DNA from: Salinivirga cyanobacteriivorans
GTDB lineage: Bacteria; Bacteroidota; Bacteroidia; Bacteroidales; Salinivirgaceae
Direction of reading: 5' to 3'
DNA: 64,000 bases
NCBI RefSeq assembly: GCF_001443605.1
Contig: NZ_CP013118.1
Location: 1,933,501 to 1,997,500, forward strand
Shown: positions 44,369 through 53,542 of the stretch, piece by piece
How the letters are laid out: each line of letters begins with the position of its first letter
Numbering within the stretch: the stretch's first letter is position 1
Program-made: the position numbers and the translations under genes
The notes under the pieces: model-generated
Seen by the model: the letters and a program-made list of their open reading frames with translations, nothing else
Database searches by the model: none
Told to the model about the DNA's origin: nothing

Positions 44369-45052
44369 TTAATCCTCAATGGTTCTTACACAGCGAATAG
44401 AAAACCCATAACTTTTATCAAGGCTATTACTTTCAATAGAAGATTTATTGTGGTGTATAACCCTGTACCGGCCATAGAACATTAAATGATCACTTGCACT
44501 CCAGAAAAAAGCACTGGCTCCCTTAGAACTGAATGTTCCATTATTATATCTCCCCCCTGCAGGGTAAACATTAAAACCATCAGCGATTTCACCATTACCA
44601 TCATCCAACCAACCGGAAGTACTTTTTAATCGTGCTCCCGCATTATTCTTATTCCCGAATTTGTCAACCAAATTATTCCAATCCGTATCATCAGGTATTC
44701 GCCATCCATCCGGGGCAAGTCCGCGAGGATCAGACACAGCATACCAGTTATATAATTTACCATACTGCACTCCCAAATCAGGATCATTATTGTAATAACA
44801 CCAGGCAGGTACACCATCTTGCCCGGCCTTTACCCATTCGTTTACTGTTTTAGCATGTAATATAGGTTCACCGTTGGCAAACTGTCCTACATTCAGGTTC
44901 GATGCCATCCATTCCTGGTTTCCAACAATTATAGTAGGCACCTTTTTGTTATTCACTTCCATGGTGCTATTCGATATCTCAGCAGGACCAAAGCAGGCTG
45001 CTAAAGAAAAAGTTAAAATTCCGATAACTGTGATGATAGACAATTTTCTCAT
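44369..45052 (-). CDS. FISUMP-domain lipoprotein
   Basis: 227 residues from ATG 45052; the longer frame to 45124 lacks a signal peptide start. The lipobox is LAAC. The domain of Fibrobacter succinogenes major paralogous proteins is complete: VGNQEWMASNLNVGQF, YGKLYNWYAV, GWRIPDDTDWNNLVD, GYRYNNGTF-like PAGGRYNNGTF and the ending YGFSIRCVR. Such lipoproteins are surface or secreted proteins of unknown function in Bacteroidota and Fibrobacteres. It converges with the LiaF-like gene at a 4-base gap. Confidence 0.9.
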   Translation of the reverse strand: MRKLSIITVIGILTFSLAACFGPAEISNSTMEVNNKKVPTIIVGNQEWMASNLNVGQFANGEPILHAKTVNEWVKAGQDGVPAWCYYNNDPDLGVQYGKLYNWYAVSDPRGLAPDGWRIPDDTDWNNLVDKFGNKNNAGARLKSTSGWLDDGNGEIADGFNVYPAGGRYNNGTFSSKGASAFFWSASDHLMFYGRYRVIHHNKSSIESNSLDKSYGFSIRCVRTIED

Positions 45053-45298
45053 AATAGTAGGCTTTAGAATTATATTTAGCTGGTTAATGTTGGCATTTAG
45101 AAGATATACGTTCTCAAACAACATTTAGTTTCAATACAAACAGAACACCAATGCTTTTACTCCATAACACAAGAATTGAAAATAAAAGAAAGCAAACATA
45201 AACAAATGGCGTAATACCCGACTGTCATTTCATCATTGCGAAAATATAATATGCGCACTTATCTAAAAGCTGAATAAATAATGCCATAGCAGGCAGGC

Positions 45299-45327
45299 TT
45301 GAAATCAAAATCTTTATTCTATCTTTG
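45299..45327 (+). promoter_or_regulatory. Promoter of aspS
   Basis: TTG (45299-45301), 18-base spacer, TATCTTTG (45320-45327), exact -7 box. The start of transcription would be about 19 bases ahead of the ATG. Confidence 0.68.
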
Positions 45328-45352
45328 CGTGGAAAATTGAAAATCAAGACTT

Positions 45353-47119
45353 ATGTACAGAACACACACCTGTGGAGAACTACGTATTGAGAATGTAGGA
45401 GATGAAATTACCCTGAGCGGCTGGGTCCAAAAAATCAGAAACCTGGGCGGCATGACATTTATCGATCTTAGAGATCGGTATGGCATTACACAGCTTGCTT
45501 TTGATGAAAATGCCAACCCACAAATGACAGCCAAAGCCAGAGAAGTTGGTCGTGAATATGTAATACAGGTGAAGGGAAATGTAATTGAACGGCACAATAA
45601 AAATAAAAACCTCCCAACCGGAGATATTGAAATCAATTGCAACGACATTACAATATTGAGCAAATCTGATATTCCTCCATTTACTATCGAAGAGGATACT
45701 GATGGCGGCGACGAATTGCGAATGAAATACCGTTATCTTGACCTGAGGCGTGCACCGCTCCAAAGACAAATAGCACTCAGACATAAAGTTGCACAGGAAG
45801 TTCGTAAATATCTTAATCAGCAAGATTTTTTCGAAATTGAAACTCCTGTATTAATAAAATCCACTCCCGAAGGGGCACGAGATTTTGTAGTGCCTTCGCG
45901 CATGAACCAGGGGCAATTTTATGCTTTGCCACAATCACCGCAGGTTTTTAAACAACTGCTCATGGTATCTGGGTACGACCGCTATTACCAAATCGTAAAA
46001 TGCTTCAGAGACGAAGACCTCAGGGCAGATCGCCAGCCGGAATTCACACAAATTGATTGTGAGATGTCATTTGCCGAGCAAGATGATGTATTATCCACTT
46101 TCGAAAGTATGACAAAGGCTATATTTAAAAATGTACTGGATGTAGACCTGAAAACACCGTTCCACCGTATGCCGTATTCAGAGGCCATGGCAAAATATGG
46201 AAATGACAAGCCCGACCTCCGATTTGGAATGGAAATACATGAACTAAGCAAACTCGTTAAAGGGCACGACTTTAAAGTCTTCGATAGTGCAGAATACATA
46301 GGTGGTATTTGCGCACAAGGTCTGGCAGATTATTCAAGAAAAGATATTGATAAACTTACCAAATGGGTTCAGCGACCACAAATAGGAGCCAAAGGGTTGG
46401 TTTATGTTAAATATAACGAAGATGGGTCCTTTAAATCATCTGTAGATAAATTCTATGATGAAACACAACTAAAAACCTGGGCAGAAGAATTTAATGCAAA
46501 ACCCGGTGATCTTATTCTTATTTTAGCCGGCGATAAGCCTATTACTTTGCACGGGTTATCTGAATTGAGGCTTGAAATGGGGAATCGTTTAGGGTTACGC
46601 GACAAAAACACTTTTGTGCCACTTTGGGTTGTCGATTTCCCACTTGTTGAATGGGACGAAGAGTCAAAACGCTACCACGCTATGCATCATCCATTTACTG
46701 CACCCAAACCTGAAGATGCCGGCCTCTTGAATGAAGATCCCGGAAAAGTGCGTGCCAATGCTTACGACCTCGTAATTAACGGTGTTGAAATTGGCGGTGG
46801 CTCGGTACGTATTCATGACCAACAAATGCAACAAAAAATGTTTGAGGCACTTGGCTTTACGAAAGCTGAAGCCGAAAATCAATTTGGGTTCTTAATGAAT
46901 GCCTTCAAATATGGGGCACCACCCCATGCAGGCATCGCATTTGGTTTCGACAGGCTGGTATCACTCATTGCTCAGCTGGATTCGATTCGTGATGTAATTG
47001 CCTTCCCTAAAAACAATAATGGCCGCGATGTAATGATTGACTCACCATCAGGAGTAGCAGAAGACCAACTGGCTGAATTAGGCTTAAAACTTAATTTAAA
47101 CAAAAAAGATACTGAATAG
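45353..47119 (+). CDS. aspS: Aspartyl-tRNA synthetase, bacterial type
   Basis: 588 residues. N-terminal OB-fold anticodon domain ([22 protein letters not shown]). Class II motif 2 is in [26 protein letters not shown], shortened here to [16 protein letters not shown]. The bacterial GAD insertion domain lies in about residues 290-420, and motif 3 is [10 protein letters not shown]. Length is typical. It has its own promoter and terminator. Confidence 0.97.
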   Translation: MYRTHTCGELRIENVGDEITLSGWVQKIRNLGGMTFIDLRDRYGITQLAFDENANPQMTAKAREVGREYVIQVKGNVIERHNKNKNLPTGDIEINCNDITILSKSDIPPFTIEEDTDGGDELRMKYRYLDLRRAPLQRQIALRHKVAQEVRKYLNQQDFFEIETPVLIKSTPEGARDFVVPSRMNQGQFYALPQSPQVFKQLLMVSGYDRYYQIVKCFRDEDLRADRQPEFTQIDCEMSFAEQDDVLSTFESMTKAIFKNVLDVDLKTPFHRMPYSEAMAKYGNDKPDLRFGMEIHELSKLVKGHDFKVFDSAEYIGGICAQGLADYSRKDIDKLTKWVQRPQIGAKGLVYVKYNEDGSFKSSVDKFYDETQLKTWAEEFNAKPGDLILILAGDKPITLHGLSELRLEMGNRLGLRDKNTFVPLWVVDFPLVEWDEESKRYHAMHHPFTAPKPEDAGLLNEDPGKVRANAYDLVINGVEIGGGSVRIHDQQMQQKMFEALGFTKAEAENQFGFLMNAFKYGAPPHAGIAFGFDRLVSLIAQLDSIRDVIAFPKNNNGRDVMIDSPSGVAEDQLAELGLKLNLNKKDTE

Positions 47120-47138
47120 TATAAAATTTATTACAAAC

Positions 47139-47170
47139 AACCGGATTGGCAGGACTGATCCGGTTTTTTT
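47139..47170 (+). terminator. Terminator of aspS
   Basis: AACCGGAT (47139-47146) and ATCCGGTT (47158-47165) followed by a T-run to 47170. It overlaps the end of the convergent CorC-like gene by two bases. Confidence 0.9.
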
Positions 47171-48431
47171 ATGCTTCCAACAACCACAACTCCACCTCCT
47201 TAATTCTTGATCCGGAGGCTTTTGTAATACGAAAGCGATATTTTCCGATTTCAATTATCTCATTGGTGCTTGGAATATCCTCATTATGATGTAGAATAAA
47301 TCCGGCAAGGGTTTCATAGTTATCATCCTCAGGTAAAACCAGACCATATCGTTCATTGAGGTAATCAATCTCATGCCTACCTGAGAAAACATAATGGTGC
47401 TCTGCAATTTCTTTCTCGACAAGTTCTACAGTATCGTGCTCATCTTCAATTTCACCAAAAATTTCCTCTATCAGGTCTTCAAGGGTTACAACTCCAGCTG
47501 TTCCGCCAAATTCATCTACTACAAGCGCTATACTTTTACTATTGGCTGTAAATATTGCAAGTAATTTATTGGCAGGCATTGACTCGGGAACAATAGGCAA
47601 TGAATGCACTATGTTTTTTAGTTCTGTAGGCTTTTTAAACATGTCGATAGTATGAATATAGCCAATAATGTTGTCAATGGTCTCATTATAAACGAGCAAT
47701 CTGGAGAATCCGGTTTCTTTGAATTTCCGAATCACAGTTTCGACACTCTCCTGCATTTCAACGGCAACCAACTCATTACGCGGCACAATACACTCCTTTA
47801 TCCTGATATTTCCAAAATCTAACACATTCCGGAATATTTTTACATCCTTTTTTAATTCAGGCTTATTATCGTCATTATCCTCTTGTTCTCCAATCAAATC
47901 ATTCAGGTCGAACCGGTCAAAGACACTTTTGCTATCGGCTTCACTGCTTTTCACACCAAACAAGACACGTAATACAACAGAAGATATTGCAGTACTGAAA
48001 CGTGTGATCGGGTAAAACAATGAATAAAAAAACATTACAGGGAAGGCAAAAAAACGCAAAACACTGTTTGGATTGACCCTGAATATGGTTTTAGGTAAGA
48101 ACTCAGCAAAGAACAGAATAATAATCGTAGAGATTAATGTTTTAAGAACAAGGATACCGCTGTCACTGTCAACAACTTCCCCCAGGTAAGGATTTAAAAG
48201 TCCGGTCATGGCCAATCCGTAAATAACCAGTGCTACATTATTTCCAATGAGCATTGTGGCAATATAATACGATGGGTGCCGGGTAAATACAGACAGGAAA
48301 GATGAAATAAGATATCCTCGCTTTTTATCAATTTCGATACGAAGTTTGTTTGAAGATACAAAAGCGATTTCCATTCCCGAAAAAAAAGCTGAGAAAACCA
48401 GTGTAATTAATATCCAGGGCAAATAGTTCAT
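47169..48431 (-). CDS. CNNM/CorC-HlyC family membrane protein, GldE-like
   Basis: 420 residues. N-terminal DUF21/CNNM membrane domain (about 1-170, four helices; first segment WILITLVFSAFFSGMEIAFVSSNK), then two CBS domains (about 205-325, around CIVPRNELVAVEMQ and DEFGGTAGVVTLEDLIEEIFGEI, shortened here to GTAGVVTLEDLIEEI), then a C-terminal CorC_HlyC domain (YETLAGFILHH). These proteins are linked to Mg2+/Co2+ efflux, and the GldE relatives to gliding motility or type IX secretion in Bacteroidota. Which applies here is not shown. It is the last gene of the envelope cluster. Confidence 0.9.
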   Translation of the reverse strand: MNYLPWILITLVFSAFFSGMEIAFVSSNKLRIEIDKKRGYLISSFLSVFTRHPSYYIATMLIGNNVALVIYGLAMTGLLNPYLGEVVDSDSGILVLKTLISTIIILFFAEFLPKTIFRVNPNSVLRFFAFPVMFFYSLFYPITRFSTAISSVVLRVLFGVKSSEADSKSVFDRFDLNDLIGEQEDNDDNKPELKKDVKIFRNVLDFGNIRIKECIVPRNELVAVEMQESVETVIRKFKETGFSRLLVYNETIDNIIGYIHTIDMFKKPTELKNIVHSLPIVPESMPANKLLAIFTANSKSIALVVDEFGGTAGVVTLEDLIEEIFGEIEDEHDTVELVEKEIAEHHYVFSGRHEIDYLNERYGLVLPEDDNYETLAGFILHHNEDIPSTNEIIEIGKYRFRITKASGSRIKEVELWLLEA

Positions 48432-48442
48432 TTAGCAATAAT

Positions 48443-48637
48443 TTATTTGCTAAAATAGTGACGTCGTATAAAAAATAAAAAAGAAATTGCACTAAGGATA
48501 TAAAACTTTGCAGAAGCTTTAGCCCCTATCTCAGTAGTATAATATACGGCCATTCCCATCAATACCAAAGCTGCTGCCAGCCAGGTAAACTTTAGGATTT
48601 GTTCTATTCTGTATTTAGTATTGTTCTTCATCGACAT
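48443..48637 (-). CDS. Small two-helix membrane protein
   Basis: 64 residues (or 62 from ATG 48631). Two hydrophobic helices (about residues 17-31 and 40-57: FTWLAAALVLMGMAV and AKFYILSAISFLFFI). It overlaps the end of the LptC-like gene by 17-23 bases and is 11 bases ahead of the CorC-like gene, so translation is coupled and the gene is likely real. No known family; similar short ORFs at this place in other Bacteroidota clusters are recalled but not checked. Confidence 0.65.
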   Translation of the reverse strand: MSMKNNTKYRIEQILKFTWLAAALVLMGMAVYYTTEIGAKASAKFYILSAISFLFFIRRHYFSK

Positions 48638-49160
48638 AAAAAAATCCGGTGGGCTCTAATATACGGGCATTGGTAAGGTTCATATCAGACTCAAATCCTT
48701 TTCCGTAAATAATAGCATCGGTTTCCGTGAATTTAGTAAACTGGTCGGAATAGATTTTTCCTTTCTTCTGGTCAAAAACCATATATTCTGTATTGATTAT
48801 ACGGCCATCCTGATCTATCACTTCCACATCATGGCGAGCTATCCATTTCTCCTCGTCAATTTTCTGAATTACGTAATTGGCTGTTATTTTTGATTTTATG
48901 GTTTGGTCGCGATCAAGAAATGTTGCAACCAACCCTTCAGGGAACTCTCTGTAGGGGTTTTCTATGGCTGAGAATTCACGAACGAGCGGGCTTTTTACTT
49001 TAACGGTAATTTGCCCTGAGTCGCTCCTGAAAAATTTAAACTCCTCAATCTCCATTGTAGGATAAGTCTCAATATTGGTGATTTGCTTCACTGTCTCCAT
49101 ATCGTTTTTACAGGAAACAAAAAAGATGATCCCGGCCATAACCGGAATCATCTTAATCAT
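48615..49160 (-). CDS. LptC-like LPS transport lipoprotein
   Basis: 181 residues from ATG 49160; the frame to 49223 overlaps the TPR gene. LptC bridges the inner-membrane LPS exporter and LptA. It has a lipoprotein-like N-terminus with lipobox FVSC. The single YrbK/LptC-type beta-jellyroll includes VKVKSPLVREFS, LVATFLDRDQTIKSKITANY, RHDVEVIDQDGRIINTEYM (shortened) and GKGFESDMNLTNARI. Bacteroidota LptC proteins are often lipid-anchored like this. Context with coaX, OMP, TPR and CorC genes matches the usual gene order in this phylum. Confidence 0.85.
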   Translation of the reverse strand: MIKMIPVMAGIIFFVSCKNDMETVKQITNIETYPTMEIEEFKFFRSDSGQITVKVKSPLVREFSAIENPYREFPEGLVATFLDRDQTIKSKITANYVIQKIDEEKWIARHDVEVIDQDGRIINTEYMVFDQKKGKIYSDQFTKFTETDAIIYGKGFESDMNLTNARILEPTGFFYVDEEQY

Positions 49161-49182
49161 AATATTGTGACTAAAATTCAAT

Positions 49183-50523
49183 TTAGAATCGTACTTTAGT
49201 GGTGTGATTAATCCAACCGCCAACGGTATAATCTGATCCTTCTGTTACATTATAGAAAAATGCTTCTTCTTTATCGGGAAAGTATTGCGAATAAGTTTCG
49301 ATAAGCTTATTGGCTTTATCTGCAATAGTAGAATCAACAGCTTTGGCTTTATAAAACATATCTACAGCAGCCCAGTATTTGGTGTTTTTTTCAAATTTAT
49401 TTTCTCCAAAATTTTGAGCATTGGCATAAGCTCGTCCGATAGTCAGGTACGGATTACCATCCTCAGGATTATGCTTAAGTGCCTGTCTGGCATGCTGTAC
49501 GGCCTTGGCCGGACTTCTGTCGGCCACAAGTAAAATATCGGCCAATTCTTTATTATAACGAGCAAGTGTAATATCATCAGTTTCTCTCCTAATGGCTTCC
49601 TCGTAATATTTTATGGCTTTATCCCAGTTTTTCTTTTTCAGGAATACACGGGCTAAACTGTAAGCTGAGTTAGCAGAAGGTTCCAGTTCATATAAATCCT
49701 CTGCACTCTTTTCAAAGATATCTGATTCTTCGCAATCGAAATTACGCAATAATCCGACTATCTTTTTCAGGTTTTCAAGATCTTTTGGCTTCTCTTCGTA
49801 GCGTTTTGTAAGCAGTGGGATTAATGATTCGCATGTTGCTGCACCACTTTTCGTAAAGATAAGCTCCACATTATTCATAATGATTTCGTATCGCTCCCGT
49901 TTTTTGTCACTGCTGGCGTTTTTCATCTGATAGTCCAAAATATCTGAAGCCAAAGCAAAGTTATTCACCATTTCATCTTCGCTTATAACGTCGTCATTAT
50001 AAAGCTTGAGCGCAGCTTGCATCATTTCATTGAGCGCAAAGCCTGGAGTTTGCTTATCCATCATATCTACAGCCTCGTGTATCAGGTCATAAGCTTCTTT
50101 AGCTCTTTTGGGACTCAAATTACCCAAATCTACGCCTTTACGAGCAGTTAAGTATCCTTTGCTATTAAAATACTCCATGCGCTGATCATAAATCATCATG
50201 ATCGTATCGACATACTTTTCACGCTCTTCCACACTCTTTGAGTTTTTAAAGAGGATTTTGTACATATTCACACCGTGGATGTACATGTTCTTACTGATTT
50301 TGGGAGCTTCATTAAAAACAATGCGCCATGGTTTAATTGCATCATTATAACTTTTTTGTCTGTAAAACTGCTTATACATCGACAAATTTTGTAAAGCACG
50401 AATACTGTCTTCACCATGCCCATACTTTGAGCCATCTTCTACGCCTTTTTGCGCCATGAGTGCTGGCAGCGAAAGAAGTGTAATTGAAAACGCTAAAAGA
50501 ATTTTAGTCACTTTTGTTTTCAT
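49183..50523 (-). CDS. TPR-repeat exported protein
   Basis: 446 residues with a signal peptide (KILLAFSITLLSLPALMAQ). Tetratricopeptide-like helical repeats occupy most of the length, clearest near the C-terminus (NWDKAIKYYEEAIRRETDD, PAKAVQHARQALKHNPED, NPYLTIGRAYANAQ). It is probably periplasmic and serves as a scaffold. It is 15 bases after the outer-membrane protein gene and 22 bases ahead of the LptC-like gene. Confidence 0.85.
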   Translation of the reverse strand: MKTKVTKILLAFSITLLSLPALMAQKGVEDGSKYGHGEDSIRALQNLSMYKQFYRQKSYNDAIKPWRIVFNEAPKISKNMYIHGVNMYKILFKNSKSVEEREKYVDTIMMIYDQRMEYFNSKGYLTARKGVDLGNLSPKRAKEAYDLIHEAVDMMDKQTPGFALNEMMQAALKLYNDDVISEDEMVNNFALASDILDYQMKNASSDKKRERYEIIMNNVELIFTKSGAATCESLIPLLTKRYEEKPKDLENLKKIVGLLRNFDCEESDIFEKSAEDLYELEPSANSAYSLARVFLKKKNWDKAIKYYEEAIRRETDDITLARYNKELADILLVADRSPAKAVQHARQALKHNPEDGNPYLTIGRAYANAQNFGENKFEKNTKYWAAVDMFYKAKAVDSTIADKANKLIETYSQYFPDKEEAFFYNVTEGSDYTVGGWINHTTKVRF

Positions 50524-50538
50524 AATGTCTTTTTTTAA

Positions 50539-51819
50539 TTAGTCATACTTTCTCTCAAAGAACCAGACTTCTCTGAAATTGAGTTTTATGTTTAACTTTA
50601 TATAGTTCTCCTGTATAAGATCATTTTTAAGCATTCCGCGCTGCCCAACCTCTGCTCCAATATTTAATGTCATTCCGGCTCTTCTTATGGGCAAACCAAC
50701 CCCGGCTGAAATTGCCATATTGTTTATATTTTCACCACGCACATCCATATATTGCTTTTCAAAAAATGCGCCAAAAACGTAAGTCATTCGTTTAAAGTAG
50801 CTTGAAGCAGTATTCCACTTGGGGATAAAACTATATCCACTACTAATTCGATAGCTATTACTCAGGGTTGTTGCATTGTTCTCCAAATTACTATTTTCCG
50901 CCTCGTCCCATAGCGACATATCAAATGCTACTGTTGCGGTTTTTTCTCTTGGCACTACATAGCTTGCACCAAAACTAAATGACTGGGGCAGATTAAAACT
51001 ACGCTCACGGTCTACATAATATGCTGTAGTATCAAGTATTATATTGTCATCAATATCCTCGACATTATCGCCACCACCGGCGCCAAACAAATAATCTTCT
51101 GTATAGTTTATCGACTGAAGCGGAGTATACGTAAATCCGACATTCAAACTTTTATCATTTGCCATGGAATGGGTATACATTATTCCGGCATCGAATCCAA
51201 AATCATGTATTTGTTTTGTATATCCCTCCTGAGTATTCCTGAAAGTTTGGGGGAATAGTATTGTTTTGGTTTCTTTAAGCTCACCAAACAAATACTTTAC
51301 ATTAAACCCGACCGATAAATTGGGAGTTATTGAAAATGATTGACCCAAATAAGCCTGATTCAAATTTCCTTTCCCAACATAAAAGGTTTCCGAAGATATA
51401 CCATTCATGGAACTATTAAGACCAATTCGATAGTTTCGGTTCGATACTGGCGTTAATCCTATACTGGCATGCCACCAGGGTGTAACCCTGAAGCCAATGG
51501 CATAATAAGTAAAGTTAAAGTCGTGTGTAATATGCGAATCATTTTCATCTGCTATTTGCCGTGTAGCACTGGTTAAAGCAAAATCAATTAAAAAACGCAT
51601 ACTGTCAATTGCCCTGTATGCAGCCGGATTGGAAAAGTTAATCTTATTTTTCTCTAAAAGGCCACTTGAAGCACCTCCATACTCAGGAAATTGGATAGAC
51701 CCCGGCGTATAAATGTCGCCAAGTCCAAAAACCGAATATGGTGAGTTTGATTTACTTTGTCCCCATGCACTAAGTGCAATCCCTGCTAATACGATTAAAA
51801 TACTAAGTTTTCTCCACAT
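50539..51819 (-). CDS. Predicted outer-membrane beta-barrel protein
   Basis: 426 residues with a signal peptide (ending SAWGQ). The mature part begins NSPYSVFGLGDIYTPG and continues as alternating polar/hydrophobic strands (for example SIGLTPVSNRNYRIGL, LNVGFTYTPLQSINYT) like FadL/PorV-type Bacteroidota barrels. The C-terminus ends with a strand WFFERKYD. Its 3' neighbour is the TPR gene, and its first 17 bases overlap coaX. Role is probably in outer-membrane transport or assembly; not proven. Confidence 0.82.
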   Translation of the reverse strand: MWRKLSILIVLAGIALSAWGQSKSNSPYSVFGLGDIYTPGSIQFPEYGGASSGLLEKNKINFSNPAAYRAIDSMRFLIDFALTSATRQIADENDSHITHDFNFTYYAIGFRVTPWWHASIGLTPVSNRNYRIGLNSSMNGISSETFYVGKGNLNQAYLGQSFSITPNLSVGFNVKYLFGELKETKTILFPQTFRNTQEGYTKQIHDFGFDAGIMYTHSMANDKSLNVGFTYTPLQSINYTEDYLFGAGGGDNVEDIDDNIILDTTAYYVDRERSFNLPQSFSFGASYVVPREKTATVAFDMSLWDEAENSNLENNATTLSNSYRISSGYSFIPKWNTASSYFKRMTYVFGAFFEKQYMDVRGENINNMAISAGVGLPIRRAGMTLNIGAEVGQRGMLKNDLIQENYIKLNIKLNFREVWFFERKYD

Positions 51820-52531
51820 TGTAGTTCAAAATTCTATTTAGGCCCTTTGCTAATAAATAAGGCTCTGCAAAGATGCCATTTTTTATCATTTTCGCAAAAA
51901 TATCTGCATCGCCACCGGTAATAACGGTAATCAAATCAGAATATTCTTTTTTATATGTGTTTATTGTTCCTTTTATTTCATTTACTATGCCTTCCACAAC
52001 CCCATTTAGAATTGAATCTTTGGTCGTTTTTCCTGGCACTTCGTAATCCGGCATATATTTTAAACTGGGCAACCGGCTTGTGTGCTGATGCAGCGCATCA
52101 AAACGCAGTTGCATACCCGGAGCAATGGCCCCGCCCAAATACACGCTATTTGAAACAAGGTCATACGTTAAAGCGGTTCCGGCATCAATAGCTAAAATAT
52201 TTTGACCTGGAAACAGAAAATCGGCTCCCACTACATTGGCTATACGATCGTAACCTAATGTTTCAGGGGTGCGGTATTGACTCTTTACTGGTATTGGGGT
52301 ATGTCCATTTAGCTCAATAAATGCGCCTTTAGCGACACTCAACACATCGTACCAGAGGGGAGATTTACTGCCTACATTGCTCACTATGCAATGCAAAAAA
52401 TCCTTTGATTTAATGTGCGCCTGAATGAAACGATCATCACTACTCGAAAAAACCGCAGGAGTTCCAACTTTATCATCTTGTGTCGGGTAAATTTTTACCC
52501 TTGTATTTCCAGCATCAATAATTAAGTTCAT
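51803..52531 (-). CDS. coaX: Type III pantothenate kinase
   Basis: 242 residues of the ASKHA fold; first step of CoA synthesis. Visible are the N-terminal phosphate-1 motif IIDAGNTRVKIY, the pantothenate-binding segment YDRIANVVGADFLF, IDAGTALTYDLV, and YLGGAIAPGMQLRFDALHQHT with the GG/PG segment. It overlaps the outer-membrane protein gene by 17 bases. A candidate promoter lies upstream at 52586-52613. Confidence 0.94.
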   Translation of the reverse strand: MNLIIDAGNTRVKIYPTQDDKVGTPAVFSSSDDRFIQAHIKSKDFLHCIVSNVGSKSPLWYDVLSVAKGAFIELNGHTPIPVKSQYRTPETLGYDRIANVVGADFLFPGQNILAIDAGTALTYDLVSNSVYLGGAIAPGMQLRFDALHQHTSRLPSLKYMPDYEVPGKTTKDSILNGVVEGIVNEIKGTINTYKKEYSDLITVITGGDADIFAKMIKNGIFAEPYLLAKGLNRILNYNVEKT

Positions 52532-52585
52532 TGAGTAATATTGTTGATTGCCGGTCTATTACCGTCACATCTTCTATTGCATTTA

Positions 52586-52613
52586 CAAAAATAACGTTTC
52601 ATTACACATCAAA
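52586..52613 (-). promoter_or_regulatory. Candidate promoter of the coaX envelope cluster
   Basis: On the minus strand TTTG (52613-52610), a 16-base spacer and TATTTTTG (52593-52586), an exact -7 box. The spacer is slightly short. It precedes the coaX ATG by about 55 bases and would drive six genes to 47169. Confidence 0.5.
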
Positions 52614-52792
52614 CGAGGTTTCACTCTATAAATTTCTGGTTTCTTTATACATTTTTATTGAAAATTAAGCAAATATGCAGCAGAAGACAATTATTAAACT
52701 AAAATTTAGTTTCCTAAATTATCCAGCACATCAAATTATTTATAATTTCGTCCGTTAATTCTCTTACAGCATCATAATAAATTTTTTATTGA

Positions 52793-53542
52793 ATGAAAAA
52801 GTGGATATTGATTGCAATTTTATTAGTGATGATTGCGCGGCTTTCGTCGCAAACCATTAAAGACGATCGGATTCTCATTCCCATGATTTCTGCAGAACTG
52901 GGGTACAATCATCCGGGAGGAGACTTTGCTGAAAGATTTAATGGTAGTGGGCAGGTTGGAGCAGCATTTAATCTTAAGTTCAAATCAAATATTTTTTTAG
53001 GAGTTCAGGGTAATTACTTATTCAGCCAGGGTATTAAAGACCCGGAGTACCGCGATTACCTTGAAAATGAGGACGGTTGGATTACCAATTTTTATGGCGA
53101 ACCAGGAATTGTAGCTGAAAAGCTTGATGGCTTCACGGTATCTGCACATGTTGGTTATATCATACCTGTACTCAACCCCAACCCAAACTCCGGAATAATG
53201 GTTTCGGGCGGCATGGGTTTTATGCAGCATAAAATATGGATCGAGGAACGTGGAAACAATATACCACAACTTACCGATGAATATATAAAAGGGTACGACA
53301 GATTATGTAATGGATTAATGACCAAACAATTTCTGGGTTATATGTTTTTTCAAGAGAAAGCAGCCTGGAATTTTTATGCCGGTTTCGAATTTACTCAGGG
53401 CTACACCCAAAACCGTAGAAGTTGGGATTTTATAGAAAAACGAAAAATTGATGAAAAAAGGCTCGACTTACTCTATTCTATTAAAATTGGTTGGGTAATT
53501 TCGTTGCACAAAAGAATGGCCACAGAAATTTATTATTATTAA
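52793..53542 (+). CDS. Exported outer-membrane beta-barrel-like protein
   Basis: 249 residues with a signal peptide (WILIAILLVMIARLSSQ). The mature part alternates like a small barrel: ISAELGYNHPGGDFAERF, SGQVGAAFNLKFKSNIFLGVQ (shortened), FYAGFEFTQGYTQN and LLYSIKIGWVISL. Its stop overlaps the waaA start by one base (TAATG), so translation is coupled. The pair is probably conserved in Bacteroidota. Perhaps linked to LPS biogenesis by neighbourhood only. Confidence 0.8.
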   Translation: MKKWILIAILLVMIARLSSQTIKDDRILIPMISAELGYNHPGGDFAERFNGSGQVGAAFNLKFKSNIFLGVQGNYLFSQGIKDPEYRDYLENEDGWITNFYGEPGIVAEKLDGFTVSAHVGYIIPVLNPNPNSGIMVSGGMGFMQHKIWIEERGNNIPQLTDEYIKGYDRLCNGLMTKQFLGYMFFQEKAAWNFYAGFEFTQGYTQNRRSWDFIEKRKIDEKRLDLLYSIKIGWVISLHKRMATEIYYY

